Shown here: one piece after another, positions 47,027-57,063 of the stretch
Layout of the letters: each line of letters opens with the position of its first letter
Position numbering within the stretch: the stretch's first letter is position 1
Program-made: the position numbers and the translations under genes
The notes under the pieces: model-generated
Told to the model about the DNA's origin: nothing
The model's input: only the letters and a program-made list of their open reading frames with translations
Database searches by the model: none
Assembly (NCBI RefSeq): GCF_001039355.2
Contig: NW_019773716.1
Span: forward strand, 1-57,063
Direction: 5' to 3'
Length of the DNA stretch: 57,063 bases
Origin: Lingula anatina
Lineage: Eukaryota; Brachiopoda; Lingulata; Lingulida; Lingulidae

Positions 47027-47615
47027 CAGGGGGTTGACAAACATATTGCACCATCTGTGTGAAGGGTGCGCCGTGTAACATTACAGCTTTTAGTAGGCTA
47101 GACAGATATTTAAGCCGGTCAGGCCGCCAACAATCTAGTGAGACTCCCCACGGGGATAGATCGATATAAAAATCTATGGGAATGCACTCCAAGATTGCAT
47201 TTACCAGCTTGGCATCAACAGGGTGGACTGGCCTTTCCAATCACCAGACGCAAACCCCTTTGAAAAACTGAGATTGGAAATTGCAAGTTGCGGGGCAAAG
47301 GATCGCCCCTCTACCAGAACTTCTCTAATCCAAAATGTCTTTAAAGCCTGGGCCAACGTAGTCCCCAGATAATTACTGAATCGTTATCAGTCTATCTCAA
47401 GAGGGACGGTGGCCATATTGAGATAACGTGGCTGTCCTACAAAATAGTAATATTGACAAATACCATGCGTTATGTGAGGGGAAACTATTGGTCTGTTAAC
47501 CTGTAGTAGATACTAACTTGACCTAGCCAGTTTTTAATAAAATACTAATTAAAAAACCTAGCAAACCCAGCACTCATCTACAAGCAAACCGGTGCAATAC
47601 TTTTGTCTTTCCTTG
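47027..47615 (+). mobile_element. Tc1-like element at gene copy 4, internally deleted
   Basis: TA-bounded (47025-47026, 47616-47617), 589 bp. It retains the C-terminal part of the transposase in an open frame on the plus strand at about 47205-47370: LGINRVDWPFQSPDANPFEK, then ASCGAKDRPSTRTSLIQNVF. The DWPxQSPDxNPxE motif is better preserved than in copy 3. The N-terminal half is deleted. Confidence 0.75.
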
Positions 47616-48299
47616 TACCTCTGAATAATACATGATTATACGGGGTACCAAATGCAACGTTATTCAAATAAAAAAACAGGGTGACACGTAAGTTTAATTC
47701 GACATTTGACATAAATATCATATTTCAGACAAGGTTTAAATGCTATATATTATTATATAACATTTCAAATTTAATCACGTATTAACAATTATATACATAT
47801 ATTATAATGCAAAAACGTGTGTGCCCCTGAGACTTCGACCAAAACGACCGTTAGAAAATGAAAGCTTGTAAAAAGTCATTTACATTTCTTCAAGTTTTTT
47901 CGTCAGTTCTAACACTTACAGAAATTAAAAATGGAATAAGAAATGAATTGATGTGGTAATACTAGTTATTGCTTGAGATAGTGCTGGGCACCCAGGTGTT
48001 GAATCTTTTACTCGACGTGCATCTCCTACTATTGTATAGGCATGATTTCAGGTTGTTCGGGAGCGATGACGATTGCGTTTAAAATGGGTCGTTTGCAGCG
48101 AAAGGCCCTTATGCTTTGTGATATATGTGAATAAACCTAGCTTACTAAATAACTATTACCAAAGTACGTAAAGCAGGGCTTTAGGTTTAACAGTCTAAGA
48201 TTTATTCAATATGGGCGAAACTTGGACCAGTCTCGTTGCATTAACTTTGCGAATGAAACAGTCTCCGTCGTCAACGTAAATTTCAATATGATTTTACAT

Positions 48300-48560
48300 C
48301 ACTTATCTGATTTAACAATCTTATTGTTTAGGTTTGGTTTAAGGTTGTTTGAGAAAAGATAATGATCGCGTTTAACAATAGATTGCGGGCTATAGTAAGC
48401 CCCCTCCTCTTTGAGCGATGTCTAAGACTGTTAATTCACCGTACTTTCATAAACATGTAGTTTGACCACACTGTCAGACATCCCCCTTGTTGCACGTTGC
48501 AAGTGATTTGTCTCATAACTATGACAAGGCGTTCTTTTTTCTCGTTGTTGTTTAAAAACG
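48300..48560. repeat. Direct repeat left of the Tc1 element
   Basis: Shares ordered words with 50440-50610 (CGCGTTTAACAATAGAT, CCCCTCCTCTTT, CACTGTCAGAC, TTGCACGTTG). A weaker third piece lies at about 48050-48090. The two blocks flank the Tc1-like element in the same orientation. Confidence 0.6.
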
Positions 48561-48604
48561 GACCACTTTGTCAAGGCTAATTGCGTAGCTCTTTGCGCGT
48601 CATA

Positions 48605-50264
48605 CAGGGTTGCTACTTAATATGGAATATTTTTTATCATTGTTATTTTTGAGTACTGATTAAATTTTTTTTGGCTTGAGTCATTAAAAAAGTATGCCAC
48701 TGAGTAATAAAAACATCCAGTCTTCTGTTGTGAGATATTTTGGTCAATGATATCAAATCTGACATAAGATGCAATTCAAAAGAAAGGAACACCCCCAGAA
48801 AACCATATCAACAGTTTAATGTCAGTATTAAGTTTAAGCTAAGATATTAAAGTAAATGATAGCCTCCGGACAGTGATATGTTACACAGTCAAAGAACTCA
48901 CTACAGTAAATCATGAAAAGTCAGTAATTGCGGATATGACCTTCAGCAGACGCTTGCAGCGCCCTAATCCTACATGACATACCCTGTAACACGTTTTTTA
49001 GAGTTGGGATGGGGATATCATTCCACGCAGTGATATTTGCCTGTCGCAGTTCATCACTATTTATCGGCCGATGACCATAGCTATTAATTCTGTGAGTTAC
49101 TTTTGCCCAAAGATTTTCAATTGGGTTCATACCTGGAGAGTTTGCAGGCCAGAGCAGTTGCTGAACCCATTGGTTTTGAAGAAAAACAGTGATTCTGCGG
49201 CCTCGATGTGGGGTTGCGCAGTCGTCTTGGTACACAAAGTTGTTCCGGAAGATGGCTCTTACCAATCGAAGCATCGTTTGCTGTAGAATGTCTCTGTAGG
49301 AATCCTGGCTGAGGTTGCCTATTAGAAAAACCAACTGGTTCTGGGCACCGACATGAAATACTCCTCAAACAGAGACGTTACAAGCCCCTGCTTGCACCCT
49401 AGGCAGTACACAATCATCGTTTTATGCCCCTCGTACACCTCGGTGGACACGGATTCGACCATCAACCCTAAAAAATCCATATCTGGCCTCATCTCTGAAA
49501 ACGACGTGATTCCAGTAATTTGGCTGCAAACGCACGTGGTCCCCAGCCCATTGCAGACGTCGCTGTATATGACCTGCTGTTAACAGTGGTTTCCCTACTG
49601 GCCTTCGTGCAAAATAACCGGCTTGCAGTAATCTCTTGTTCACGATTGACCTTGAAACGGGCGTTTGAATGACATTCTGCCTCTCTTTTCTGAGGACACT
49701 TGTTGTCTTTGTACGACCAGCACGGCGTCCTCTAAGGAGAAGGCGATCCTGTCTTCTTGGTGTGATACGCGGACACCCTGGTCGAGGTATTGGAGTAGGT
49801 GCCCGTGTTGCATCATTTCTTTGAAGGACTTTACAAACGGTTCTTGATAAATGTTGAATTACCTGGCAATGGCTGTCCGTTTCTGGACATTTTCTCTGAG
49901 AGTAAGAGTCCCATAGTAAGCTGCGTTGCTTAGCTGTCGAACCATATCTTCAATAAGGTACCTGTCAAGTGTCAGAGCGATCCCTTTGTTGCTTCTCTAA
50001 ACACAATCCAAAGATTGACCAAACCCATGCGTTTTTATACAAGGGCAGAAATTGCCGAAAAGACCACCCCTCGCATTTCTGACCACAGAACATGCAACTG
50101 CATGCATTATTTGTTTCGAGAGTTGTGTGGTAATAAGGTAACACACATAGCTACACATGGAGTGACACCTCAACTTTGGATTTAAAGTAGTTAGAGAGAA
50201 ATTAAATATTTTGTAGAAAATTTACTCGCCAAAAAATAATATTCCATATTAAGTGGTAACCCTG
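48605..50264 (-). mobile_element. Full-length Tc1-like transposon
   Basis: 1660 bp between TA dinucleotides (48603-48604, 50265-50266). The terminal inverted repeats begin CAGGGTTGCTACTTAATATG on the left, and the same with two changes on the minus strand at the right. Length, target and ends fit an autonomous-sized Tc1-like element. The single transposase is on the minus strand and broken by frameshifts. Confidence 0.85.
48921..49990 (-). pseudogene. Tc1-like transposase with frameshifts
   Basis: Reading the minus strand from about 49950: DMVRQLSNAAYYGTLTLREN, QKRTAIARQ and VIQHLSRTVCKVLQRNDATR form the DNA-binding part (frame change near 49860). PIPRPGCPRITPRRQDRLLL and SIVNKRLLQAGYFARRP follow, then VVFRDEARYGFFRVDGRIRV with the first catalytic Asp. 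A break near 49335-49420 precedes the frame 49334-48921. That frame carries the second catalytic Asp (VYQDDCATPHRG) and the Glu of NPIENLW. The catalytic residues survive, with the second Asp and the Glu about 34-35 residues apart, but at least two frame breaks prevent a full protein. Confidence 0.8.
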
Positions 50265-50439
50265 TATGTAAACACTAAGATATGAATGTTATAGTTGATT
50301 GTTTGTGCCCGGGTGCCGCACTTATGCTTTCTTACTAGAGCGATCTAGAACACGTCGCTAGTTAACCCTGTTTTTAACTGTAGCAAAATATGTTCGACAT
50401 GCCGTTTCTGCACGACAGCCGGAGACACAGTAATTGTAT

Positions 50440-50610
50440 AAGCATGGTTTAAGTTTGCTCGAGAGATAATAACAGTCGCGTTTAACAATAGATAGTAAGA
50501 ACCCCTCCTCTTTAACTGATGTCTTACACTGTTAATATTGATGGTACTTTCATGTATTATGTAATACACTGTCAGACCTGTTGCACGTTGGCGTTTGATT
50601 GTACTTGTGC
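50440..50610. repeat. Direct repeat right of the Tc1 element
   Basis: Partner of 48300-48560; see that entry for the shared words. Confidence 0.6.
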
Positions 50611-50737
50611 CTCTGTCAATGCACCTCATTTCGTTTAAATAGTTTTTACCGCATAAACCTTTGTGGTTTAGGGTTATTACTTTAAGTAGTAGGAACAGGA
50701 TGCTTGGACAAAAAGCTTCTAGTCAACTCGCTTAGAC

Positions 50738-50757
50738 CAAGGAGTTATAACTCCTTG
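50738..50757. mobile_element. 20-bp end-only remnant of the 7-bp-target MITE
   Basis: The perfect palindrome CAAGGAGTTATAACTCCTTG is flanked on both sides by CTTAGAC (50731-50737 and 50758-50764). The sequence matches the first bases of the MITE end (CAAGAAGTTATAA) joined to its own complement. Confidence 0.65.
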
Positions 50758-50769
50758 CTTAGACCTAGG

Positions 50770-52560
50770 GTGTGATGCTGCTATCATCCGAGGAAACACC
50801 TACGCTGAATCCTCTACCTGAAGTCCCCCTAGCTGAAACAAAAATGCCCCTTGACCCTGTCCATTTTTTAAAGCGTCGAATCATTTTTAATATCATAGAG
50901 CGTCTTTAAACGAAAGCTTTCAAGTGACAAAAACAGAAACGTGTGGTGATTATTTATTAAACCGTAGGTTTATTCATCATGATCTATTTTGTAAACAATA
51001 CTTGCCTAGATTTTACTTGGATTGATCATCGTCACTGTGTGGCTACTCGCCTTTAATGCGTGCTGAACGACAGAAAACTTATAAATATTACCTGTGTTAC
51101 TGTGTAAATGACCACGTTAAGTTAAAATAGAACGATGTCGTTGATTTAATCCATCCAACATATTTATATTTGTTCTTTTCAAACCAGTGTCAGGTTAACA
51201 CCAAGTCAAAAAGCAAGCCTTGCAGACTGATTTTGTTTAAATTGTCGTAAATTAAGTAAAGCTAAGTAAAGCCTGTTTCTAGTTCATCCAAGCTAAAAAA
51301 CTGCATGAAGGATAACAAGTCTCTGTAGCCAATTAACTTTCACAATGCCCTGTGCTTTGGAGTCCCATGTAATACAATAAAATGAGTATGGCCTGAGAGA
51401 AATATAGATATGAAGCCGGGTATGAAAGATGTTTCAAATAATAAAAAATCAAGAATTTAAACATGTTAGGTACATGCACATCACTTACAGTAATAAGTCA
51501 TTTCACAAAAATCGCATCTAATTTTTTCAGATTAACCTCCACTTTTAGCGATCTCAACGCCTTGTCTAATGTTTACATGTAAGCGAAGGAGGTATACTCC
51601 AATATTAATTGAGAACAATATCAACAGCGACTCAAGATCGTTGCCTGTCTTTCACACTTTTACACAAACTCATGGATCTCTTTCCTTCGAACAAGCAAAG
51701 GGCTGACCCGAAATAAGCTTTCAAATTAATTTCTCTTTGACTGTACAGGGGTATATTGTAACTACTCCACTTGGTCGCCTCCATTGTCTTGTAAAAATGA
51801 CAAAGAATGTGTTTTCACACGCGAGTTTACACAACTCCTTTGCCTTGTGTCTTTATCAAGGTTATAATCAGTTTGAATAGGTTGTCTTGCCTCACTTAAA
51901 AAGGGAATTGTTCTTCATACTGGTTGTTGCCTAACTTATGCTAACCTACTTTATACAAATATGGTTTTAATAAATTGCCAAAATTATGACACTAGTGAAC
52001 ATTGTGTATCAAACGTTTTAATACGATTAAATAAATGTGCAAGAAGGATTACGGAATGAGTTACTATTTTCCTTTGGCGCTAACTTCGCCCTGCTACATA
52101 AATAAAACAAATGTTGCAGATCATAACAAAAAACTTTATTGTAGTGTTTTTATGACATATGATTTACATATTTGATAGTGAGACACTCCTCGGCTTTAAT
52201 GAATCACCCGACGTTTATTAGCCCCCCCCCCCCCACGCGCCCCTAAAAAATGTTCTTTTGATTTCGAAATCAATTTGTTTTTAAGGCAAAGAAGTCCAAT
52301 ACCCCTTTCACGACTCAGTCATTGTACAGCATGTTGTGATCGATATTTAAAAAAAGTTAATTTTTGTACTCCGCCTTTCAGTGCTTATTGTGGTGCTTTT
52401 ATCGGGGACACTGCCTGTTGAGGTTACAATTACGTCGCTAACCTATCTCCATAGGTTACTGGAATATATCTAAGTACACGTAAAGCTTTGTAAAGTCTCT
52501 ATTGTCACACATCATAGTTATTGAATTTTGTCTTAAATGAAAAAATACCCTCAAATTATC
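50770..52560. other. No recognisable feature
   Basis: AT-rich unique sequence with a 13-C run at 52222-52234. No supported gene. Confidence 0.5.
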
Positions 52561-52612
52561 GTTTTGTGCTTAAACCTCTCATACATGTAACTTGGACCAA
52601 GGTTTGATATAC

Positions 52613-52654
52613 CAAGAAGTTATAATGAGAAGGCCTTCTCATTATAACTTCTTG
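52613..52654. mobile_element. 42-bp end-only remnant of the 7-bp-target MITE
   Basis: A perfect palindrome of two 21-bp arms beginning CAAGAAGTTATAATGAGAAG, flanked by GATATAC on both sides (52606-52612 and 52655-52661). The arms equal the ends of the 576-bp element at 8990-9565. Confidence 0.8.
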
Positions 52655-52705
52655 GATATACAGTGTACTGTAGCTACTATGGCATTCCTCAAGTTGGGTC
52701 TGCTT

Positions 52706-52720
52706 GGGGGGGGGGGGGGG
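52706..52720. repeat. G homopolymer
   Basis: Run of 15 G followed by an ambiguous base at 52767; local sequence quality may be low. Confidence 0.9.
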
Positions 52721-52769
52721 CATTTAAATGATAAACGAGGAAGTCCACCTGGAAAGCAGCAGGGGTNGA

Positions 52770-55700
52770 ATCTACAAGACTAAAAGCGGTATTTTACCGA
52801 CCTTGAAATCGCCCACATGCAACAGAGCTCGACCTCCGCACGAACACAACGCGACTGACTACTTCCGCCGTACGAACGTCTTTCCACAGTTAATCGGATT
52901 ACCCTTTGAAGAATTGCCGAGTGTCGAATCTTTGGTATATTAGATCTTAGGTTGAACATGGAAAAGTTTTTAACTGATAATAAAAAACAACAGGCTAAAA
53001 ACGAAATAAAATGTTTAGAAATTTAAAATGTTACTCTGGTGGCAATGCGTCATGGCTATGAATCTGACATGGAGTTTAGTCCGAAATATTAATGAATTTA
53101 GATAAAATATTAAAATAGCTAAAACGTTAATTGACATCTGCTCTAATTTGTCAGGTAACAAAAAATACCGGTGATCCAAGCGGAGGATAAGCTTCCTGAA
53201 GGTAGGGGCGACGAACGGCGACGATGTTTTTCTAAACAACTTACCTGCCTGACAGTGCATCTGTATAAGTTACGAAAAGTCCCTTTTCAACAGGCGTATT
53301 TTATTAATTACTTCATGTCACAAAGTTAATTTATGATAAGGCATTAGATGAAGGCATTGCACGCAACCAGACCTGCATAATGCTGGAAAAACTACATTGC
53401 TGCGATGAACTAAGCTAGAGGGTTGCGATTTTATGAAGAGCGAAAGCGCAAGCTTCGTGAAGATCAACACTAAAGATCACCGTTTATTCAACGACTTATT
53501 TTTCATACAAACACACAAGAAATTATATTTAATTTTCCGTACTGTTCACACATTATTTGTTTTTGTTCTATTGTCTTTTGGGTGATTAGCTCGTGGTAGA
53601 AACATTGAATTACATCGTGTAATGAAACTCATCAAACCAAACTGTTTTATCTGTCCTCTTTTGCCAACTTTAAAACAGCTGCTACTCTTGTTGCTTCTTA
53701 AGAAAATTAAACTTGTGGTCAATAACTCCCTATCATATACTTTTTTTATTCTCTAACCATGAAAAGCAAATAGTGAAAGATATGCATTTAAGATATTAAC
53801 TTAACGATACATTCTGTAATAGCTCACAATCAGTGTAGATGGACCTTGAATGTAAAGTTATTTATTGCAAAATAAATTTATATGTGATTTTACCTCTGTC
53901 GTTTGTGTTACTTCAAACAAAACGATTTCTTGAAAGACCAGTTTTAAAATGTATGTCTATTCAGCAAAATAATGTAATTTAATACAACTATGAGTAATGT
54001 ATTTAAAGTACGGCCGTATATGCATTGGGCCATGTGGGATTATAATTGCATACCTTGATGCAAAACAGTCTATCGTTTCTTCCACCGCGAGTCCCTTTAA
54101 TTAATGTATTATATTACTCTTTGCCCTTTTTATTTGACACTGTCTCTGTTTCTCTCCCTTTTTCCTTTCTCTTGTAAGAAGGAAGGTAAATAATTAAGCA
54201 CTCAAAACATGCATCACCAATCTTCAGAAAAGAATGAGTGAATGAACCACAACGTCCGACACAGCAGAATAAATCAAGTAACAGCTTTCACAGATTTAAC
54301 TGCAGTTAGCTGTATAGTGTCACTATATACATAATCCGCTGCACGCGCGAAGCTATTGAACAAAAGGATAGTTCTCTATGGAAGACCTTTTGTTTACATA
54401 AGTACTCTAAGGGGGCGTGCCTACCCAGGCGACAAGAGGATTAGGCTAGTCACTATATTCTGTCAAAATCGTTTAGCGACCCTATCATTATCACACTCCC
54501 TCTATTGTATTTTCTGACGTTATAATTGTATCTAATCTTCTTATGTTAGATGGAATAAATGCACACATACATAATCTTATGACGGTACCGATTGCAGCAG
54601 AGAAGATAATTTCTGTTCCCCTCCAGGTGGCGCTAAAGAACGGGTTGGTTTGTCAAACCTGGCAAAAACTGCTCAAATTGCAGCATACAGTAGACCATGT
54701 AAGGATAGCTAATGACCTACATAATGCCAAACCTGCAATCTTGGAAGATATATGTCACTTCTTTAGTTCTGAGTGACCAGGGTAGGGATGCGAGGCGGTC
54801 AGGATACTAAGTGTATGCATGTGGATAGGCCCCTATGTCAGTTTTAACCGATCCAACGAAACGTTCCAAGACAATGGTTTTAGGTATTTGTTGATGACGT
54901 ATATTTGATGCATTTAAATAATGTGTTTGACTCCTGCACTGAACACTTGGTTTTGCCATCCACCAATATTTTCCCCACGTGATATTTTGCACCCTCCATG
55001 CCTCCTTTATTTCATCACGTATCTCATGATAACTACACATAATTTTAAACTACATCGGTAGAATTAGGAGTGACAGTAAAGTTTTACATGCGAAATACTC
55101 AGAATGGGGAAAATTCTGTGGAATGGCTCTTTAAAATTTTTGCTGTTGAAATTTAGTGAATGGTTTTTAACTAAGATCTCATATACTCTACTGTTTATTA
55201 GATCTTAGTTTTTAATAAGTACAGCAAAATACAATTGAAAATTTAAGAACAGGTTAAAAGTTTAGCGATATACTTCTATTTCTAATTTTGGCATGTTTTC
55301 ACAAATAATGCCATAAAATGTAATATTTCGAACCATTGCATTATGTGACCTAGTTTATAGTTACATTTCTTTCTGCGTGGCTGATTATGAAAGCATCCAT
55401 TTTCAAGGCATAGGAGGCAAATTGCTAGCGCCAATTTTGCAAGTAATGCTTGAACGTAATTTTGATATTTCTCATTTAGGGCTAATGTCAATGTCATGTT
55501 CTCTAATCAAAACGCTCTGTCCAAAGCAATTTACCATGATTTTTACCTCAAATTAAAAAACCTTTATAAAAACCAAAACGCAGCATATTTAACACTGCGT
55601 AGTCATTCGTAAAAAAAACATGTTTTATTTCGTCAAAGAATAAAACCGCCCCTTATGCCTTTAAACACGTTTTACTATAAATCTGAGTTAGCCTCTGGAC

Positions 55701-57063
55701 GTGTATAAAACTGTTTGTGGTTTTCTTCAGCAAGGCAGCAAGTTGTTACTTGACGTTTATTTCAATGCAAATATGATGCTCAAAAATACAGAGAAATTGT
55801 TTTTCGAGTCCAGAAAAACTCACAGATGAAGCTCAATATGACCTTTTCATCAAAAGACGAAAAAAGGGTACCTTGAAAGGTCTCTTCACGAATTTGGCAC
55901 ATTTGGAGATTTATGTTACTAATGCCCTTTTAAATGCTTTAAAGAGAAATAAATCATACTGAAAAAGTTTTAAGTTATTGATCTTACAAATAATACCTAA
56001 CCAATTTAATCCATTTCCAAAATTGTTTAATGATTAGTTGACAAAATTGATCAAAAGACCATAAATTTCATATGTTTTATTTTCTGAAAAGCGAGCTTTT
56101 CACTCGTCACTCGGAACTTAGCATTAAAATATTTTCACTCACTTCGAACTCTAGCATTAAAATATTTTCACTCACTTCGAACTCTAGAATAAAACTCTTA
56201 ATTTTGAATGCATGCAATGAACTTAAATAGAGGAAAAAATCTGTAAATTTTCCATTTAGATTTACTTGGTCCAAAAACCGTTTCGAAAACTACGCTATGA
56301 AAACCCCATTTTGGGTTACAAATTTCAATAACTCTACGGCTATGTGTAAATTCTCTATCTCCATAGCTCTCCATAGCGAGGGTGACTCAAAATCTAGTTA
56401 CTAACAACTCGTATCTGTATAATCTTTTGAATCTTGAAAACTTGCTGTCTTGAAGAGTGAAAAGTGTCATTTTTACGGACAACAATCTTTCATTTTGTTT
56501 GAGTAATGGGGTTACACATGTAAGACTCAATTCGCGAAAATTACATGTAGTTGTAAACTGATTTGGCTTTTCTAAGTCTACCTGTCAAACTGCATAAAAA
56601 GAGCATGGAAATAGTAAACGATTTTTTGTTAAATACCTTAATTTGCTCAACTAGATTGTAATCTTAATAACACCGATTTTTCTAAAGTTAAGGTTAATAA
56701 CGTGCAATATTTTTGTAATTATTTGTCAATTATGACTTGAATTTGTGGCATTACTTTGTTTAACAGATCTCACGTTTGCATAAAGATGAAGTGAACAGTC
56801 ATGTGATCTAAAGTTAATGTTTAGGTTCTCGTATGAAAACATCATTCATGTTCAGGAAGTTACAAACCATTTGTTACAAATACGCAAGGTGGTATAAGTA
56901 AAACGGTGATTTGCCCCTCCATTTTGCCTAGGTTTGATAAAAACACGTTGCAAGTGCTAAAATGCATTTTTTCGATAATCGATGCCTCTAGGGGATTTAT
57001 TTTCACATTCCCCATTGAAGTTTATCTCTTGTTGTGTATTTGAAAGTATCGATTGCTGTTAAA
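52770..57063. other. Unique AT-rich DNA without a supported gene
   Basis: Open frames such as 54543-54776 (plus) have no recognisable motif. A 33-bp tandem duplication at 56119-56184 (unit TAGCATTAAAATATTTTCAC...) with a partial third copy at about 56097 is the only repeat noticed. Distal exons or regulatory DNA cannot be excluded. Confidence 0.5.
56097..56184. repeat. 33-bp tandem duplication
   Basis: Two nearly identical 33-bp units (56119-56151, 56152-56184) plus part of a third on the left. Confidence 0.85.

Larger units (their letters stand above)
42990..47981. repeat. Segmental duplication, unit 4
   Basis: Begins near the GGGCATGATATTACAATAAAAG block (43056), homologous to about 22240 of unit 1 and 30060 of unit 2. 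It runs through gene copy 4 and its Tc1-like element and loses homology near ACTAGTTATTGCTTGA (about 47960), which also occurs in unit 3. It lacks the satellite. Confidence 0.75.

Noticed and set aside
52591-52602. CTTGGACCAAGG considered as a further end-only transposon remnant
   Set aside because: Too short, it lacks the GTTATAA core and has no 7-bp flanking repeat; likely chance.
54543-54776. 77-codon plus-strand frame considered as an exon
   Set aside because: No family motif and no supporting flanking splice signals that I could argue for.

Overview
The window is nuclear DNA of a metazoan, most likely a marine invertebrate. The evidence is long AT-rich non-coding stretches, many microsatellites, spliced genes, a seven-transmembrane receptor, and abundant Tc1/mariner and LINE remnants. 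The many TACATGTA words and the LINE types would fit a mollusc or another lophotrochozoan or basal deuterostome, but the sequence does not settle this. There are no operons, rRNA, tRNA or CRISPR arrays that I can see. One gap of 727 N lies at 19084-19810.

Layout: 1-10.5 kb is a graveyard of mobile elements: a degenerate Tc1-like element, an inverted pair of a dispersed repeat, an IS630/mariner-type transposase relic, two LINE fragments, short TA-target MITEs, and a 576-bp MITE with 7-bp target duplications. 10.5-18.5 kb is mostly unique DNA with one clear gene, an intronless class A-like GPCR on the minus strand (14368-15570). 18.5-48 kb is a four-fold segmental duplication. 48.6-50.3 kb is a full-length Tc1-like transposon with good ends and a frameshifted transposase. 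50.3-57 kb is mostly unique, with two tiny perfect palindromes that look like end-only remnants of the same 7-bp-target MITE family.

The main content is the 18.5-48 kb array. Four paralogous minus-strand genes each have a 125-nt first exon encoding a signal anchor, a 164-207 bp phase-2 intron, and one long exon of about 1.57 kb. The long exon encodes a class I SAM-dependent methyltransferase domain followed by a domain that resembles a family-2 glycosyltransferase but has lost its acidic DxD-type motif. Splicing in frame gives proteins of about 564-567 residues. Copies 3 and 4 are open. Copy 1 has a Trp-to-stop mutation. Copy 2 has a 110-bp insertion just inside exon 2. Each copy carries a decayed Tc1-like transposon about 110 bp upstream of its start codon and a variable minisatellite downstream. 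Units 1 and 2 also carry a ~146-bp satellite whose units hold AGGTCA direct repeats (nuclear-receptor-type sites). The paralogs are mosaics, which points to gene conversion. The short anchor exon joined to one large intronless catalytic exon, with bacterial-looking domains, suggests an acquired bacterial-type enzyme retargeted to the secretory pathway. That is a hypothesis, not something proven here.
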